A DNA stretch of 64,000 bases, taken from positions 10,566,464-10,630,463 of the forward strand of contig NC_039511.1 in the NCBI RefSeq assembly GCF_003672135.1. Direction: 5' to 3'. This DNA comes from Ooceraea biroi (taxonomy: Eukaryota > Arthropoda > Insecta > Hymenoptera > Formicidae). How positions within the stretch are numbered: position 1 is the stretch's first letter; each line of letters opens with the position of its first letter. The notes beneath the pieces were generated by a model, which saw only the letters and a list, made by a program, of their open reading frames with translations, was not told the DNA's origin and did not search any database. Shown here in pieces: positions 25,431 to 35,904 of the stretch. A program made the translations under genes and the position numbers.

Positions 25431-25559
25431 AAGGTGTCTCGTGTAAAGTGTCCAATCACTCTCCCCCAGGTAGATTTCGTTAAGCTGAATTAAAAAATCC
25501 TATATCATTTTGCAATTAACGTAACAAGTTGTACATTACTAGAAAATCATATATGAAAA

Positions 25560-25830
25560 TTTTACATGAAATTAAATGTAATTCCACATTTATGGCAATG
25601 AATCAGAATGCGTAAGGATTTCAACCGACAGAAACATATCAGTTCATACATGTTTACTTATCATATAAAACTGTTTACCAGGATGGCCTCGTCATGGTAT
25701 GCTATGCAAACATCACATGCACAAAATACATTTTACGTGCTTCATATTAATGCATGCACTCGCAAATGTAATTTGAGTTGATCAGTAAAATATCAGTTGC
25801 CTTGATTTATACACTCACATGCAGTTATTA
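25560..25830 (-). promoter_or_regulatory. orphan promoter-like module, copy A
   Basis: Matches the OR3 5' flank (16300-16490) in order: CATACATGTTTACTTATC, ATACATTTTACGTGCTTCAT, TGCACTCGCAAATGTAATT, TGAGTTGATCAGTAAAATAT, CACATGCAGTTATTA. On the minus strand it should drive an exon 1 to its left, but none exists there. Likely the remains of a deleted receptor gene. Confidence 0.5.
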
Positions 25831-26510
25831 TTTTTTTGGTAAATATATGTAATATATGAAAATATATGTAATACGATAAATAACATTTTCTCATTAATAT
25901 CTACTGTATACATTGTTACTAACGTTTCATATTTTCTTATAAATGCATAAATAACATAAACTTCTTCTTTTATGTCAAAGTTTTTTTTCATTTCTAGAAT
26001 GACAGATCCTATTACAATAACTCATAACATAAGATAAGATTGATTTTTCTTATTAATCGGTATGAAAACAATCTTTCTTAATGTTGATAACATTGTTAGT
26101 TAACTTTTGCATTACAGCTATTGCTTTATATAAATTTATATATATAATTTAAAAGAAAAAAAAACAAAGAACATATCATAACATATATTAAAAACATATA
26201 TTAAACATAATATATATTAAAAAGAAGAAGATCCACGAGGTGTAATCTTTTCTGCATAATTACCAAATTACATATTCCGATAAAATTTCAAAATACTATG
26301 CTTAACACACATTGTGAACTTTAAATTATCAATAAAGTATACTTTTATGAAAAACAGTTTTTGAACACTCAAATTGTGATATTAATTATTTTGATTAGAA
26401 TTTCCTTCTATGAAATTGGCAATTTTACAAATGAAATTCTTAAGCAGAACATATGATTGTGCTCAAGTTGTAATAAGCATGAAACTATTTTTGAGTACTG
26501 CATTACGATG

Positions 26511-29306
26511 TTAATCTTGACGTGTCGAATATAAAAATGTGAAGTAAGATATTGAAGTACTCATCAGCTATAATAAAATATTTTTTTCCTTATAGTCAAG
26601 TTTTACATAATATTGTATATTAAAGACTACGTTAATACAATATATATTTCACTACCATAGCAGCACTTTCCACAGATCCAATAAATAATCCACCAAGATT
26701 CAAATTAAAAGCTTTAGAGCCCCTTTGCAGAAGAAATAATATCATTTTCTGTATGCGTACAGAAGCAGCGTACCATTGAACGTTGTACCTAAAATAACAA
26801 CTGCTTACAGAAAAGTAATTGAAAGAATATAAATACAGTTATAAATAAAAGTTGTTAAATTTGGAGCAAAAAATAAAAGCGTGACGTGAGAGTCTGCAGT
26901 GCTATTTGCTTAAAATTTCGTCTTGTAACAATGTCTCTTACGCTGTGTCAAATATACGATTATTGTGATCCATAACTTCCTGTGCAGCATAATTAGATAT
27001 AAACAAATATACATAGCAAATACTTATACTTATAACTGGTATCACAATTTGTTTCATATCACTGATAGATGACACCACCTGAAAAATATGAGACACGATA
27101 TGGACAGAACGTACTGTATACACATATACGTTCCTGAGTAATAATATTATTAATTTTCTTTTAGGGTAAGATTCTTTTGTGCAATAAACCACAGTTTATA
27201 CTTGTGATATTGTATATATTTATAATAAAAAAAAAGATACCGTAGGTACGTGCATGTGTGAGTGCATATCGGTATTAAATACCATAAATACCGTCAGTCA
27301 ACTAGATACCATGTAATTTATTTATATCTACCATATACATTACAGTTTTATGCACATTGTTAAATATAGGACGTTCTAAATAAATTTTGAAAACTGTAAT
27401 GGATATAAACATATAAAAATACATATAATTAAAAGTTTGTACATATTACTACGCAGGATGCACAAAACTTTTGTTAATAAGGGAGATCAACAGGTAAATA
27501 TCTTTATATTTTTAATTAGCAAAAAAGAAAATTATTTTTTATCACTTCTACCTTTTTATATTTTGATTAATTTCGATATTATGGAAGAGTGTATTACTTG
27601 TTGAAATGTATTTTTAATAAGAAAAAAGGACTTACTCGCACGAGACTGCTAGCTAAGCAAATCATTCCAACTAGTATTAGAAAAAAGAATGATCCTTCAA
27701 AATTGGATGTTAAAAAATTACAGAACCTTCAAGGAACAGAACGTTGTTAGGTTAGGTTAGATTATATTATATTACATAATTATATTATATAATTGCTATA
27801 GTTACATACTGACTCCATGGTTTTGCGATGAATGTCTATTGCATCAACGATCTTCTTACAAATTATAGTCTGATTCTGTTGATTTAGATCTGATAGCATA
27901 TTGGTTGTCACAGCCTGCTCGATGCGGAAACTATAAATAATTATATATTATGTATACTATATATGCTATAAACTATAAAAGTTTATAATAATTATCTAGC
28001 GTTCGTAAATTTATTTTAGCTGGTAATTACGATTTTATTTGAAATTCTTATGTTTAACTCTATATGTCTTCCTTTACCTGACGATGCTAAACATTCCACA
28101 CATATGTTGAAGGATTGCTAAGAGCATTGTTCCTGTTCCTACAGCAGCGAATCCTGCTATGCAATAAGCTGCATATTCATATAACATGATAAAATAGCAA
28201 TATTTTTCTCGATCAATAAAATATTCTGTCATGATGTACATTGTACGAAGCGACCGAGATGTATTGATGGACATATCCGTATAATATAGATGCGTCCAAA
28301 TTTGAAGAAAAATTGCACTAAATATACAACACATGGCGAACACTGAGAGACATTTACAACTTGTTATTAAGAATCTTAAGAAGATAAAACGCGCGAAACA
28401 ATCATATTTTGATAAATACTAGAAAATACTTAAAGTTATTAAGTTCTCTATAATGTAAAGAACAAATATTGTCTTACTCGTGAATATCTTCGTTAAGCTT
28501 TTGGCTCTATCACCATACTTTTTTATAATAGCAATTTCATTTTCGTTTTGTAGCTCATTACACATATGCTGAAGCTTCTTTATCGCATGTTTTATCTGTC
28601 TTAATCAATATATTATTAATATTTTTGTTTATTTTCTACAAAACACATTGTGCATTGCTCCGTTTTATATTTAAAACAATTGTGAAGCTTAGTCGGAAAT
28701 ATTTATCTAGAGTATCTAGACAGACATGCAATGACCAATCAACTTACAATATCGTTATTAATCCAGAAAGCGCTATATTCAATAAGTCCGCATGAAAATA
28801 AACATGAGGAAGACAAGATGTTGAGAACAAAATCTGTAGTACACTCAAATTTTAGGAACGTTGTAAACTATAAAATAATATAATTGTAAAACTTACATTT
28901 CAGAAATTTTATTATTATTAGTTTATAATTTACATTTTTATATCGTTAATTAATCGTTAGCTAATTAAATTATTAATTAATTTCTTATACATAAATATTA
29001 AAAACGTAAAAGTTTTTGATTTATTTTTATAGATAGACTTACAAATAATTATAAATAATTATATAGTATTTATAATATATCTTTTATAAAAATATATCAA
29101 ATGTCTTACACATATATGCACGAGTGATATATAATATTAGAAATAAACTCGAGACATACCTGGAATACAACAAAAGTTGTTAGAATACCGGAAAATAACA
29201 TTAACTGAAGTTGAATTAGTTTTGATCGCTGGAAAGGCCATAAACCAACTATAAGTAAGAGAATTCGGTTAAGATTAAAATGTTGCAATACGATATAGAC
29301 TGTCAT
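26511..29306 (-). CDS. odorant receptor OR6, nine exons, intact (394 aa)
   Basis: Exons on the minus strand: 29160..29306, 28748..28867, 28478..28595, 28078..28342, 27814..27930, 27636..27726, 26942..27078, 26656..26788, 26511..26567, open over 1,185 nt. Start ATG at 29306 (MTVYIVLQHFNLNR). Marks: GLWPFQRSKLIQLQL, FTTFLKFECTTDFVLNIL (exon 2), IMTEYFIDREKYCYFIML (exon 4), CGMFSIVR, AIDIHRKTM (exon 5), SNYAAQEVMDHNNRIF (exon 7), MILFLLQRGSKAFNLNLGGL (exon 8). Exon 7 starts nine bases later than in other members, because the upstream AG is lost and the in-frame TTTTTCAG is used. Exon 1 is a hybrid: the 5' half and flank resemble OR5/OR4, the 3' half equals OR7. An upstream ORF is in frame with the ATG up to 29648, but its frame is not kept in paralogues, so I start at the conserved methionine. 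Confidence 0.9.
27747..27760 (+). repeat. TTAGG run in OR6 intron 5
   Basis: OR6 reads TTAGGTTAGGTTAG where the otherwise near-identical OR7 copy (about 33535-33545) has a single TTAG, so two telomere-type units were gained or lost after the duplication. Confidence 0.75.
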
Positions 29307-29319
29307 TCTGCGAGTATTC

Positions 29320-29680
29320 AAATTATGAATTGTACGCGGTCCCTGTCTCATAAGTTGATAGAATGTTTTAGGATCCCTCTTCCTGCATAAATGACATGAT
29401 GATATGAAATTATTTAATTTGATATAAATGTATGGGGATAATGGAAGGTGGTACAAAATACTAGGTGAGAGCGCGTAATTTGATATCTTTGCAAGAGGGG
29501 ATATCAATAATTCAAGAGCGATCGATTTGACACCGAAGAAAATATAACAGATGTTTATTTCCCAGGAAATATTTTTATGCTGTGGCTTCTCATAGTCGGT
29601 GCAAGCGTATTCGAGTCTCTTTTTACGCTGCACTTTCACACGCTCCACTTTGTTTCGTGTGCTCTCAAGAAAAGGATGTT
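29320..29680 (-). promoter_or_regulatory. conserved receptor 5' flank, copy 6 (OR6)
   Basis: Flank of the OR1/OR2/OR4/OR5 type (GAGAGCGCGTAATTTG, CAAGAGCGATCGATTTGAC, CCCAGGAAATATTTTTATGC). Its presence here, and absence from the duplicate OR7, marks the exchange inside exon 1. Confidence 0.55.
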
Positions 29681-29689
29681 CGGATCTTG

Positions 29690-30283
29690 CAATATGAATA
29701 TCCGTTGAGTTATTTTATTCTTATTTGACATAACTATGAGGTCACAGGTAAAGTACAAAGCATGATAACAAATTGCACACACCTATATTTCTATATTTTT
29801 AGCATGTGGTTTAAGTTTTGTAATATTCGCGTTTGCATATACAAAATACCTGTGTTTCTTATTACATTAATTAATTTCTCATAAACATTTGTGCGCATTA
29901 CCTACAGCAAACTGAATTCTTCGAATTTGCTGTTTCATATATTCACAATATAAATTAATATATCATACAAGATGACGCAAAAATGCTGACGTGGAACTGA
30001 AATATTTACAATTTAATAACTTTTCAAGGGAGTAAGTAGCAAAGGATCAATGCAATACCCATAAAAATTCGACAATTATTTGTCATAAAAATAATTTTTG
30101 CGATAATGCTTCCTAATAAAGGAAAAGGCCAAAGAATTTGGTAATTTTGCATTAATTTTATATCAGTAACATGTCCTTTATTTGTGCATGAATTAGGATC
30201 AGAAAAATCTTGTCCATTTTTTTATATATGTTGCTATGTAAATTCTGAAAGTTATTAAAAATACACGTATTGCAGTAAATATG
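29690..30283. other. OR6-OR7 spacer, 3' part of an older unit
   Basis: No gene. About 29940-30200 is the intergenic unit shared with 13080-13310 and 21180-21400. The rest is AT-rich without ORFs of interest. Confidence 0.5.
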
Positions 30284-30555
30284 ATGTTACTCTTGACATA
30301 TTGAATACAAAAATGTGAAGTAAGATACTGAAGCACTGATCAAAAATGTAATAAAATATGTTCTTTTTCTTATTGTCATTCGCTTACAATATCCTATATT
30401 AAAGACTGTAGTTTAATATAATATATATAATTTTACCGTAGCGGCACTTTCCATAGATTCAACAATTAAATTCCTACTATTCAAATTAAAAGCCTCTTTT
30501 TTAAAAGAATAAAATCATGTATGCGTACCAACTTGAATGTTATATCTAAAATAAT
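30284..30555 (-). pseudogene. receptor exon 8-9 relic
   Basis: Exon 9 is still recognisable on the minus strand at about 30290-30345 (ISASVSYFTFLYS before a stop). Exon 8 lies at about 30437-30550 and ends in GCCGCTACG before a GTAAAA donor, but it has lost codons from the middle and its frame is broken. No exons 1 to 7 accompany it. These are the last two exons of a lost receptor, cut off by the repeat at 30597. Confidence 0.7.
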
Positions 30556-30596
30556 AACTACTAAAAAATATCATGGAGAGAATATAAATATACTAG

Positions 30597-30830
30597 CATC
30601 CCCCGTCCCGGCTTCGCCCGCGATATTTATGTGTAGAATTAAATAAAAACACATTTTACACCTTCTCACCCGTTATGGGTGGAATTTCGGAAAACCCTCC
30701 CTTAGTGAGCACCTACGTGATAGTAGGAATATATCCTTAAAATTTCAAGTCGATAGGTGCAGTGGTTCGGGCTGCACGTTGATGAGTCAGTGAGTGAGTG
30801 AGTGAGTGAGTAGTATTTGGCTTATATATA
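30597..30830 (+). mobile_element. interspersed repeat with (GTGA)n tail
   Basis: GC-richer insertion in AT-rich DNA, starting CCCCCGTCCCGGCTTCGCCCG and ending ATTTCAAGTCGATAGG, GTGGTTCGGGCTGCACGTTGA and a run of GTGA/GAGT units (30784-30811). A 3' end followed by a short tandem tail is typical of non-LTR retrotransposons, and I have the impression that this consensus is widespread in arthropod genomes. The element family is not certain. Confidence 0.6.
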
Positions 30831-30839
30831 TACATAGAT

Positions 30840-31184
30840 TTATAAATACTTATTATTAAATTTTTGTGTATCAATACATAAAAACATAACATAAGAATCT
30901 GAATTACAATTGCTTTAAACTTTTTAAGTTTACAAATATAGTTCAAGAGAGGGATTAAAAGACTACATATTTCCAATAAAACTATTAAAATACGCTTTAT
31001 GCACCATATTGGGAACTTTAAATCATCAATAAAATAGTTTTGTATGAAAAACCACATTGCGATTTTAAAACTACTTTTATTACAATTTCCTATATGAATA
31101 AAAACATTACTTATTACAATTATATTTATTACAATTTCCTATTATATTTGCTATTATTTATATAAATAAAAATTTTAATGGAAA
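30840..31184. other. spacer between repeat and duplication copy B
   Basis: AT-rich. About 30960-31170 matches DNA downstream of OR5 (21490-21670), so it is 3' flank of an older receptor unit. No gene. Confidence 0.5.
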
Positions 31185-34100
31185 TAGAAAAAGATAAGCA
31201 TATAAATACAATACATTAGAAAAAATATTCAATAAATATATAGGGTGTCTCGTGTAAAGTGTCCAATCACTCTCCTCCAGGTAGATTTCTTTAAGCTGAA
31301 TTAAAAAATCCTATATCATTTTGCAATTAACGTAACAAGTTGTACATTACTAGAAAACCAAATATGAAAATTTTACATGAAATTAAATGTAATTCCACAT
31401 TTATGGCAATGAATCAGAATGCGTAAGGATTTCAACCGACAGAAACATATCAGTTCATACATGTTTACTTATCATATAAAACTGTTTACCAGGATGGCCT
31501 CGTCATGGTATGCTATGCAAACATCACATGCACAAAATACATTTTACGTGCTTCATATTAATGCATGCACTCGCAAATGTAATTTGAGTTGATCAGTAAA
31601 ATATCAGTTGCCTTGATTTATACACTCACATGCAGTTATTATTTTTTTGGTAAATATATGTAATACAATAAATAACATTTTCTCATTAATATCTACTGTA
31701 TACATTGTTACTAACGTTTCATATTTTCTTATAAATGCATAAATAACATAAACTTCTTCTTTTATGTCAAAGTTTTTTTTCATTTCTAGAATGACAGTCC
31801 TATTACAATAACTCCTAACATAAGATAAGATTGATTTTTCTTATTAATCGGTATGAAAACAATCTTTCTTAATGTTGATAACATTGTTAGTTAACTTTTG
31901 CATTACAGCTATTGCTTTATATAAATTTATATATATAATTTAAAAGAAAAAAAAACAAAGAACATATCATAACATATATTAAAAACATATATTAAACATA
32001 ATATATATTAAAAAGAAGAAGATCCACGAGGTGTAATCTTTTCTGCATAATTACCAAATTACATATTCCGATAAAATTTCAAAATACTATGCTTAACACA
32101 CATTGTGAACTTTAAATTATCAATAAAGTATACTTTTATGAAAAACAGTTTTTGAACACTCAAATTGTGATATTAATTATTTTGATTAGAATTTCCTTCT
32201 ATGAAATTGGCAATTTTACAAATGAAATTCTTAAGCAGAACATATGATTGTGCTCAAGTTGTAATAGGCATGAAACTATTTTTGAGTACTGCATTACGAT
32301 GTTAATCTTGACGTGTCGAATATAAAAATGTGAAGTAAGATATTGAAGTACTCATCAGCTATAATAAAATATTTTTTTCCTTATAGTCAAGTTTTACATA
32401 ATATTGTATATTAAAGACTACGTTAATACAATATATATTTCACTACCATAGCAGCACTTTCCACAGATCCAATAAATAATCCACCAAGATTCAAATTAAA
32501 AGCTTTAGAGCCCCTTTGCAGAAGAAATAATATCATTTTCTGTATGCGTACAGAAGCAGCGTACCATTGAACGTTGTACCTAAAATAACAACTGCTTACA
32601 GAAAAGTAATTGAAAGAATATAAATACAGTTATAAATAAAAGTTGTTAAATTTGGAGCAAAAAATAAAAGCGTGACGTGAGAGTCTGCAGTGATGTTTGC
32701 TTAAAATTTCGTCTTGTAACAATGTCTCTTACGCTGTGTCAAATATACGATTATTGTGATCCATAACTTCCTGTGCAGCATAATTAGATATAAACAAATA
32801 TACATAGCCAGTAATTATAATTATAACTGGTATCACAATTTGTTGTACATCACTGATAGATGACACAATCTGAAAAATATGAGACATGATATGGACAGAA
32901 CGTACCGTATATATACATATACGTTTCTGAGTAATAATATTATTAATTTTCTTTTAGGGTAAGATTCTTTTGAGCAATGAACCACAGCTTATACTTGTGA
33001 TATTGTATATATTTATAATAAAAAAAAAGATACCGTAGGTACGTGCATGTGTGAGTGCATATCGGTATTAAATACCGTAAATGCCGTCATTCAACTAGAT
33101 ACAATGTAATTTTAGTTATATCTACCATGTACATTACAGTTTTATGCACATTGTTAAATATAGGACGTCCTAAATAAATTTTGAAAACTGTAATGGATAT
33201 AAACATATAAAAATACATATAATTAAAAATTTGTACATATTACTACGCAGGATGCACAAAACTTTTGTTAATAAGGGAGATCAACAAACATCTTTATATC
33301 TTTAATTAGCAAAAAAAAAAAATTATTTTTTATCACTTCTACCTTTTTATATTTTGATTAATTTCGATATTGTGGAAGAATGTATTATTTATTGAAATGT
33401 GTTTTTAATAAGAAAAAAGGACTTACTCGCACGAGACTGCTAGCTAAACAAATCATTCCAACTAGTATTAGAAAAAAGAATGATCCTTCAAAATTGGATA
33501 TTAAAAAATTACAGAACCTTCAAGGAACAGAACGTTGTTAGATTATATTATATTATATAATTATATTATATAATTGCTATAGTTACATACTAACTCCATG
33601 GCTTTGCGATGAATGTCTATTGCATCAACGATCTTCTTACAAATTATAGTCTGATTCTGTTGGTTTAGATCTGATAGCATATTGGTTGTCATAGCCTGCT
33701 CGATGCGGAAACTATAAATAATTATATACTATGTATACTATATATGCTATAAACTATAAAAGTTTATAATAATTATCTAGCGTTCGTAAATTTATTTTAG
33801 CTGGTAATTACGATTTTATTTGAAATTCTTATGTTTAACTCTATATGTCTTCCTTTACCTGACGATGCTAAACATTCCACACATATGTTGAAGGATTGCT
33901 AAGAGCATTGTTCCTGTTCCTACAGCAGCGAATCCTGCTATGCAATAAGCTGCATATTCATGGAACATGATAAAATAGCAATATTTTTCTCGATCAATAA
34001 AATATTCTGTCACAATGTACATTTTATGAAATGACCGAGATGCATTGATGGACATATCCGTATAATATAGATGCGTCCAAATTTGAAGAAAAATTGCACT

Positions 34101-35008
34101 AAATATACAACACATGGCGAACACTGAGAGACATTTACAACTTATTATTAAGAATCTTAAGAAGATAAACGCGCGAAACAATCATATTTTGATAAATATT
34201 AGAAAATTGTTAAAGATATTAATTTCTCTATAATGTAAAGAATAAATTAATAAATATTGTCTTACGCGTGATTATCTTCGTTAAGCTTTTGGCTCTATCA
34301 CCATACTTTTTTATAATAGCAATTTCATTTTCGTTTTGTAGCTCATTACGGATATGCTGAAGCTTCTTTATCGCACGTTTTATCTGTCTTTCAATGTATT
34401 ATTAATATTTTTGTTTATTTTCTTGCTACACATTGTGCATTGCTCCGTTTTATATTTAAAACAATTGCGAAGCTTGGTCGGAAATATTTATCTAGACAGA
34501 CATGCAATGAACAGTCAACTTACAATATCGTTATTAATCCAGAAAGCGCTATATTCAATAAGTCCGCATGAAAAGAAACATGAGGAAGACAAGATGTTGA
34601 GAACAAAATCTGTAGTACACTCAAATTTTAGGAACGTTGTAAACTATAAAATAATATAATTGTAAAAATTACATTTCGGAAAGTTTATTATTATTGGTTT
34701 ATAATTTACAATTTTATATCGTTAAGTAGCTAATTAAATTATTAATTAATCTTATATATAAATATTAAAAACATAAAAGTTTTTGATTTATTTTTATAGA
34801 TATAATTACAAATAATTATAAATAATATATCTTTTATAAAAATATATCAAATATCGTATACATATATGCACGAGTGATATATAATATTAGAAATAAACTC
34901 GAGACATACCTGGAATACAACAAAGGTTGTTAGAATACCGGAAAATAACATTAACTGAAGTTGAACTAGCTTTGATCGCTGGAAAGGCCACAAACCAACT
35001 ATAAGTAA
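31185..35008 (-). repeat. segmental duplication, copy B (contains OR7)
   Basis: Partner of 25378-29258. It begins with the same AATAGAAAAAGATAAG block and TCTCGTGTAAAGTGTCC, and stays alignable into exon 1 of OR7, where similarity to OR6 stops at about 35008. Confidence 0.85.
31350..31640 (-). promoter_or_regulatory. orphan promoter-like module, copy B
   Basis: Duplicate of 25560-25830, again with no receptor exon 1 following it on the minus strand. The match to the OR3 flank (GCACTCGCAAATGTAATT, TGAGTTGATCAGTAAAATAT) is unchanged. Confidence 0.5.
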
Positions 35009-35053
35009 CAGAATACGATTGAGGCTATTGTATTGTACATCGGGACACGTCAT
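32302..35053 (-). CDS. odorant receptor OR7, nine exons, intact (393 aa)
   Basis: Exons on the minus strand: 34910..35053, 34524..34643, 34266..34383, 33859..34123, 33595..33711, 33427..33517, 32733..32869, 32447..32579, 32302..32358, open over 1,182 nt. Start ATG at 35053 (MTCPDVQYNSLNR), one codon shorter than the OR1-type start. Marks: GLWPFQRSKLVQLQL, YIVTEYFIDREKYCYFIM (exon 4), AIDIHRKAM (exon 5), SNYAAQEVMDHNNRIF (exon 7). Like OR6 it uses the shortened exon 7 acceptor. Differences from OR6 cluster in the exon 4 outer part (NASRSFHK against NTSRSLRT) and exon 7, while exons 2, 6, 8 and 9 are nearly unchanged. It keeps its own upstream DNA, so it is probably the older gene and OR6 the hybrid. 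Confidence 0.9.
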
Positions 35054-35059
35054 CTCGCC

Positions 35060-35904
35060 ATAAATCCAAAAATGCGTTTGAGAAGAAAAAGAAAAAAAGA
35101 AATAAGAAAGATAGTAAAGAAATAGAAAAAATGTGTTTCTTTTTGTATTATAGCATTTCCTAATAAGAATCTCGCAAGGTTTCTTAAGGTAAACTATAAG
35201 ATAAATTGCCTAATTTGGTGTAATTTAAGATAGTATAAAATATCATATCTTGAGATTAAGCTACATACAACTTAATGTACTTTTCTATATAACTAAATAA
35301 TCGATAGAATACCGAGTGAAATTTAACATGTGTTATGTCTCACGGGTAAATACTGCAAAAAGACTTCTTGTGCAAAACCAGCGCAGGCGCACTCGTTACC
35401 TTCCAATAATTCAAGTTAGTAGTTTTATTCTCGTCATCGTATTTGTATGTACGTTTGTTAACTTCAGAAGAATACAGTGTTTGTTTTAAGTTAAATATAT
35501 ATATCAATATTATAAAATTCATATATATTTATATCTTATTATGTATATTATTTATATTATTAAAAATAATAAGAGATATCACTTCTACAGTATTAGAACA
35601 TCAAATATATCAATTTAAAATGTATGCACAATTAAAGGTAATTCCACAATTACAGATAGCATTAAATATTAATAATAGTATGCGTAATAACACATATAAA
35701 ATACTAAAAATAAATAAGTACATAAATAAATTTTTATCATTATTACCGCATATTATTTATTTCAATAGCATTATACTTGCGTGTTATTTACATAATTATA
35801 AATGTATAATATGCAATGTACTTTTATCTATTACACTCCATTCATTTTATTATCTATTGCACTCTATACATATTAATACACATTATTACTATAGATTATC
35901 TACA
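35060..35904. other. OR7-OR8 intergenic region
   Basis: AT-rich. A purine-rich tract (35085-35130) and a 173-codon plus-strand ORF (35443-35964) occur, but that ORF is low complexity (Ile/Tyr/Leu from AT-rich codons) and runs antisense into OR8 exon 9, so I do not call it. Around 35300-35400 weak matches to the receptor 5' flank (ACATGTGTTATGTCTCACGG) may be the OR7 promoter. Confidence 0.4.

Larger units (their letters stand above)
25378..29258 (-). repeat. segmental duplication, copy A (contains OR6)
   Basis: About 3.9 kb matched end to end by 31185-35008: 3' spacer, all nine exons and introns of the receptor, ending inside exon 1. Differences are scattered substitutions and small indels. 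Beyond exon 1 the two copies have unrelated upstream DNA. Confidence 0.85.

Noticed and set aside
29106..29648. 180-codon ORF reading through the OR6 5' flank into exon 1 as a long N-terminal extension
   Set aside because: The frame is not conserved in OR1, OR2 or OR5 although the DNA is, and family members begin shortly before the NRILLL segment. Treated as a conserved non-coding flank.
30737..31057. 106-codon minus-strand ORF with Thr-His-Ser-Leu repeats
   Set aside because: The repeats are the translation of the (GTGA)n tail of the interspersed repeat.
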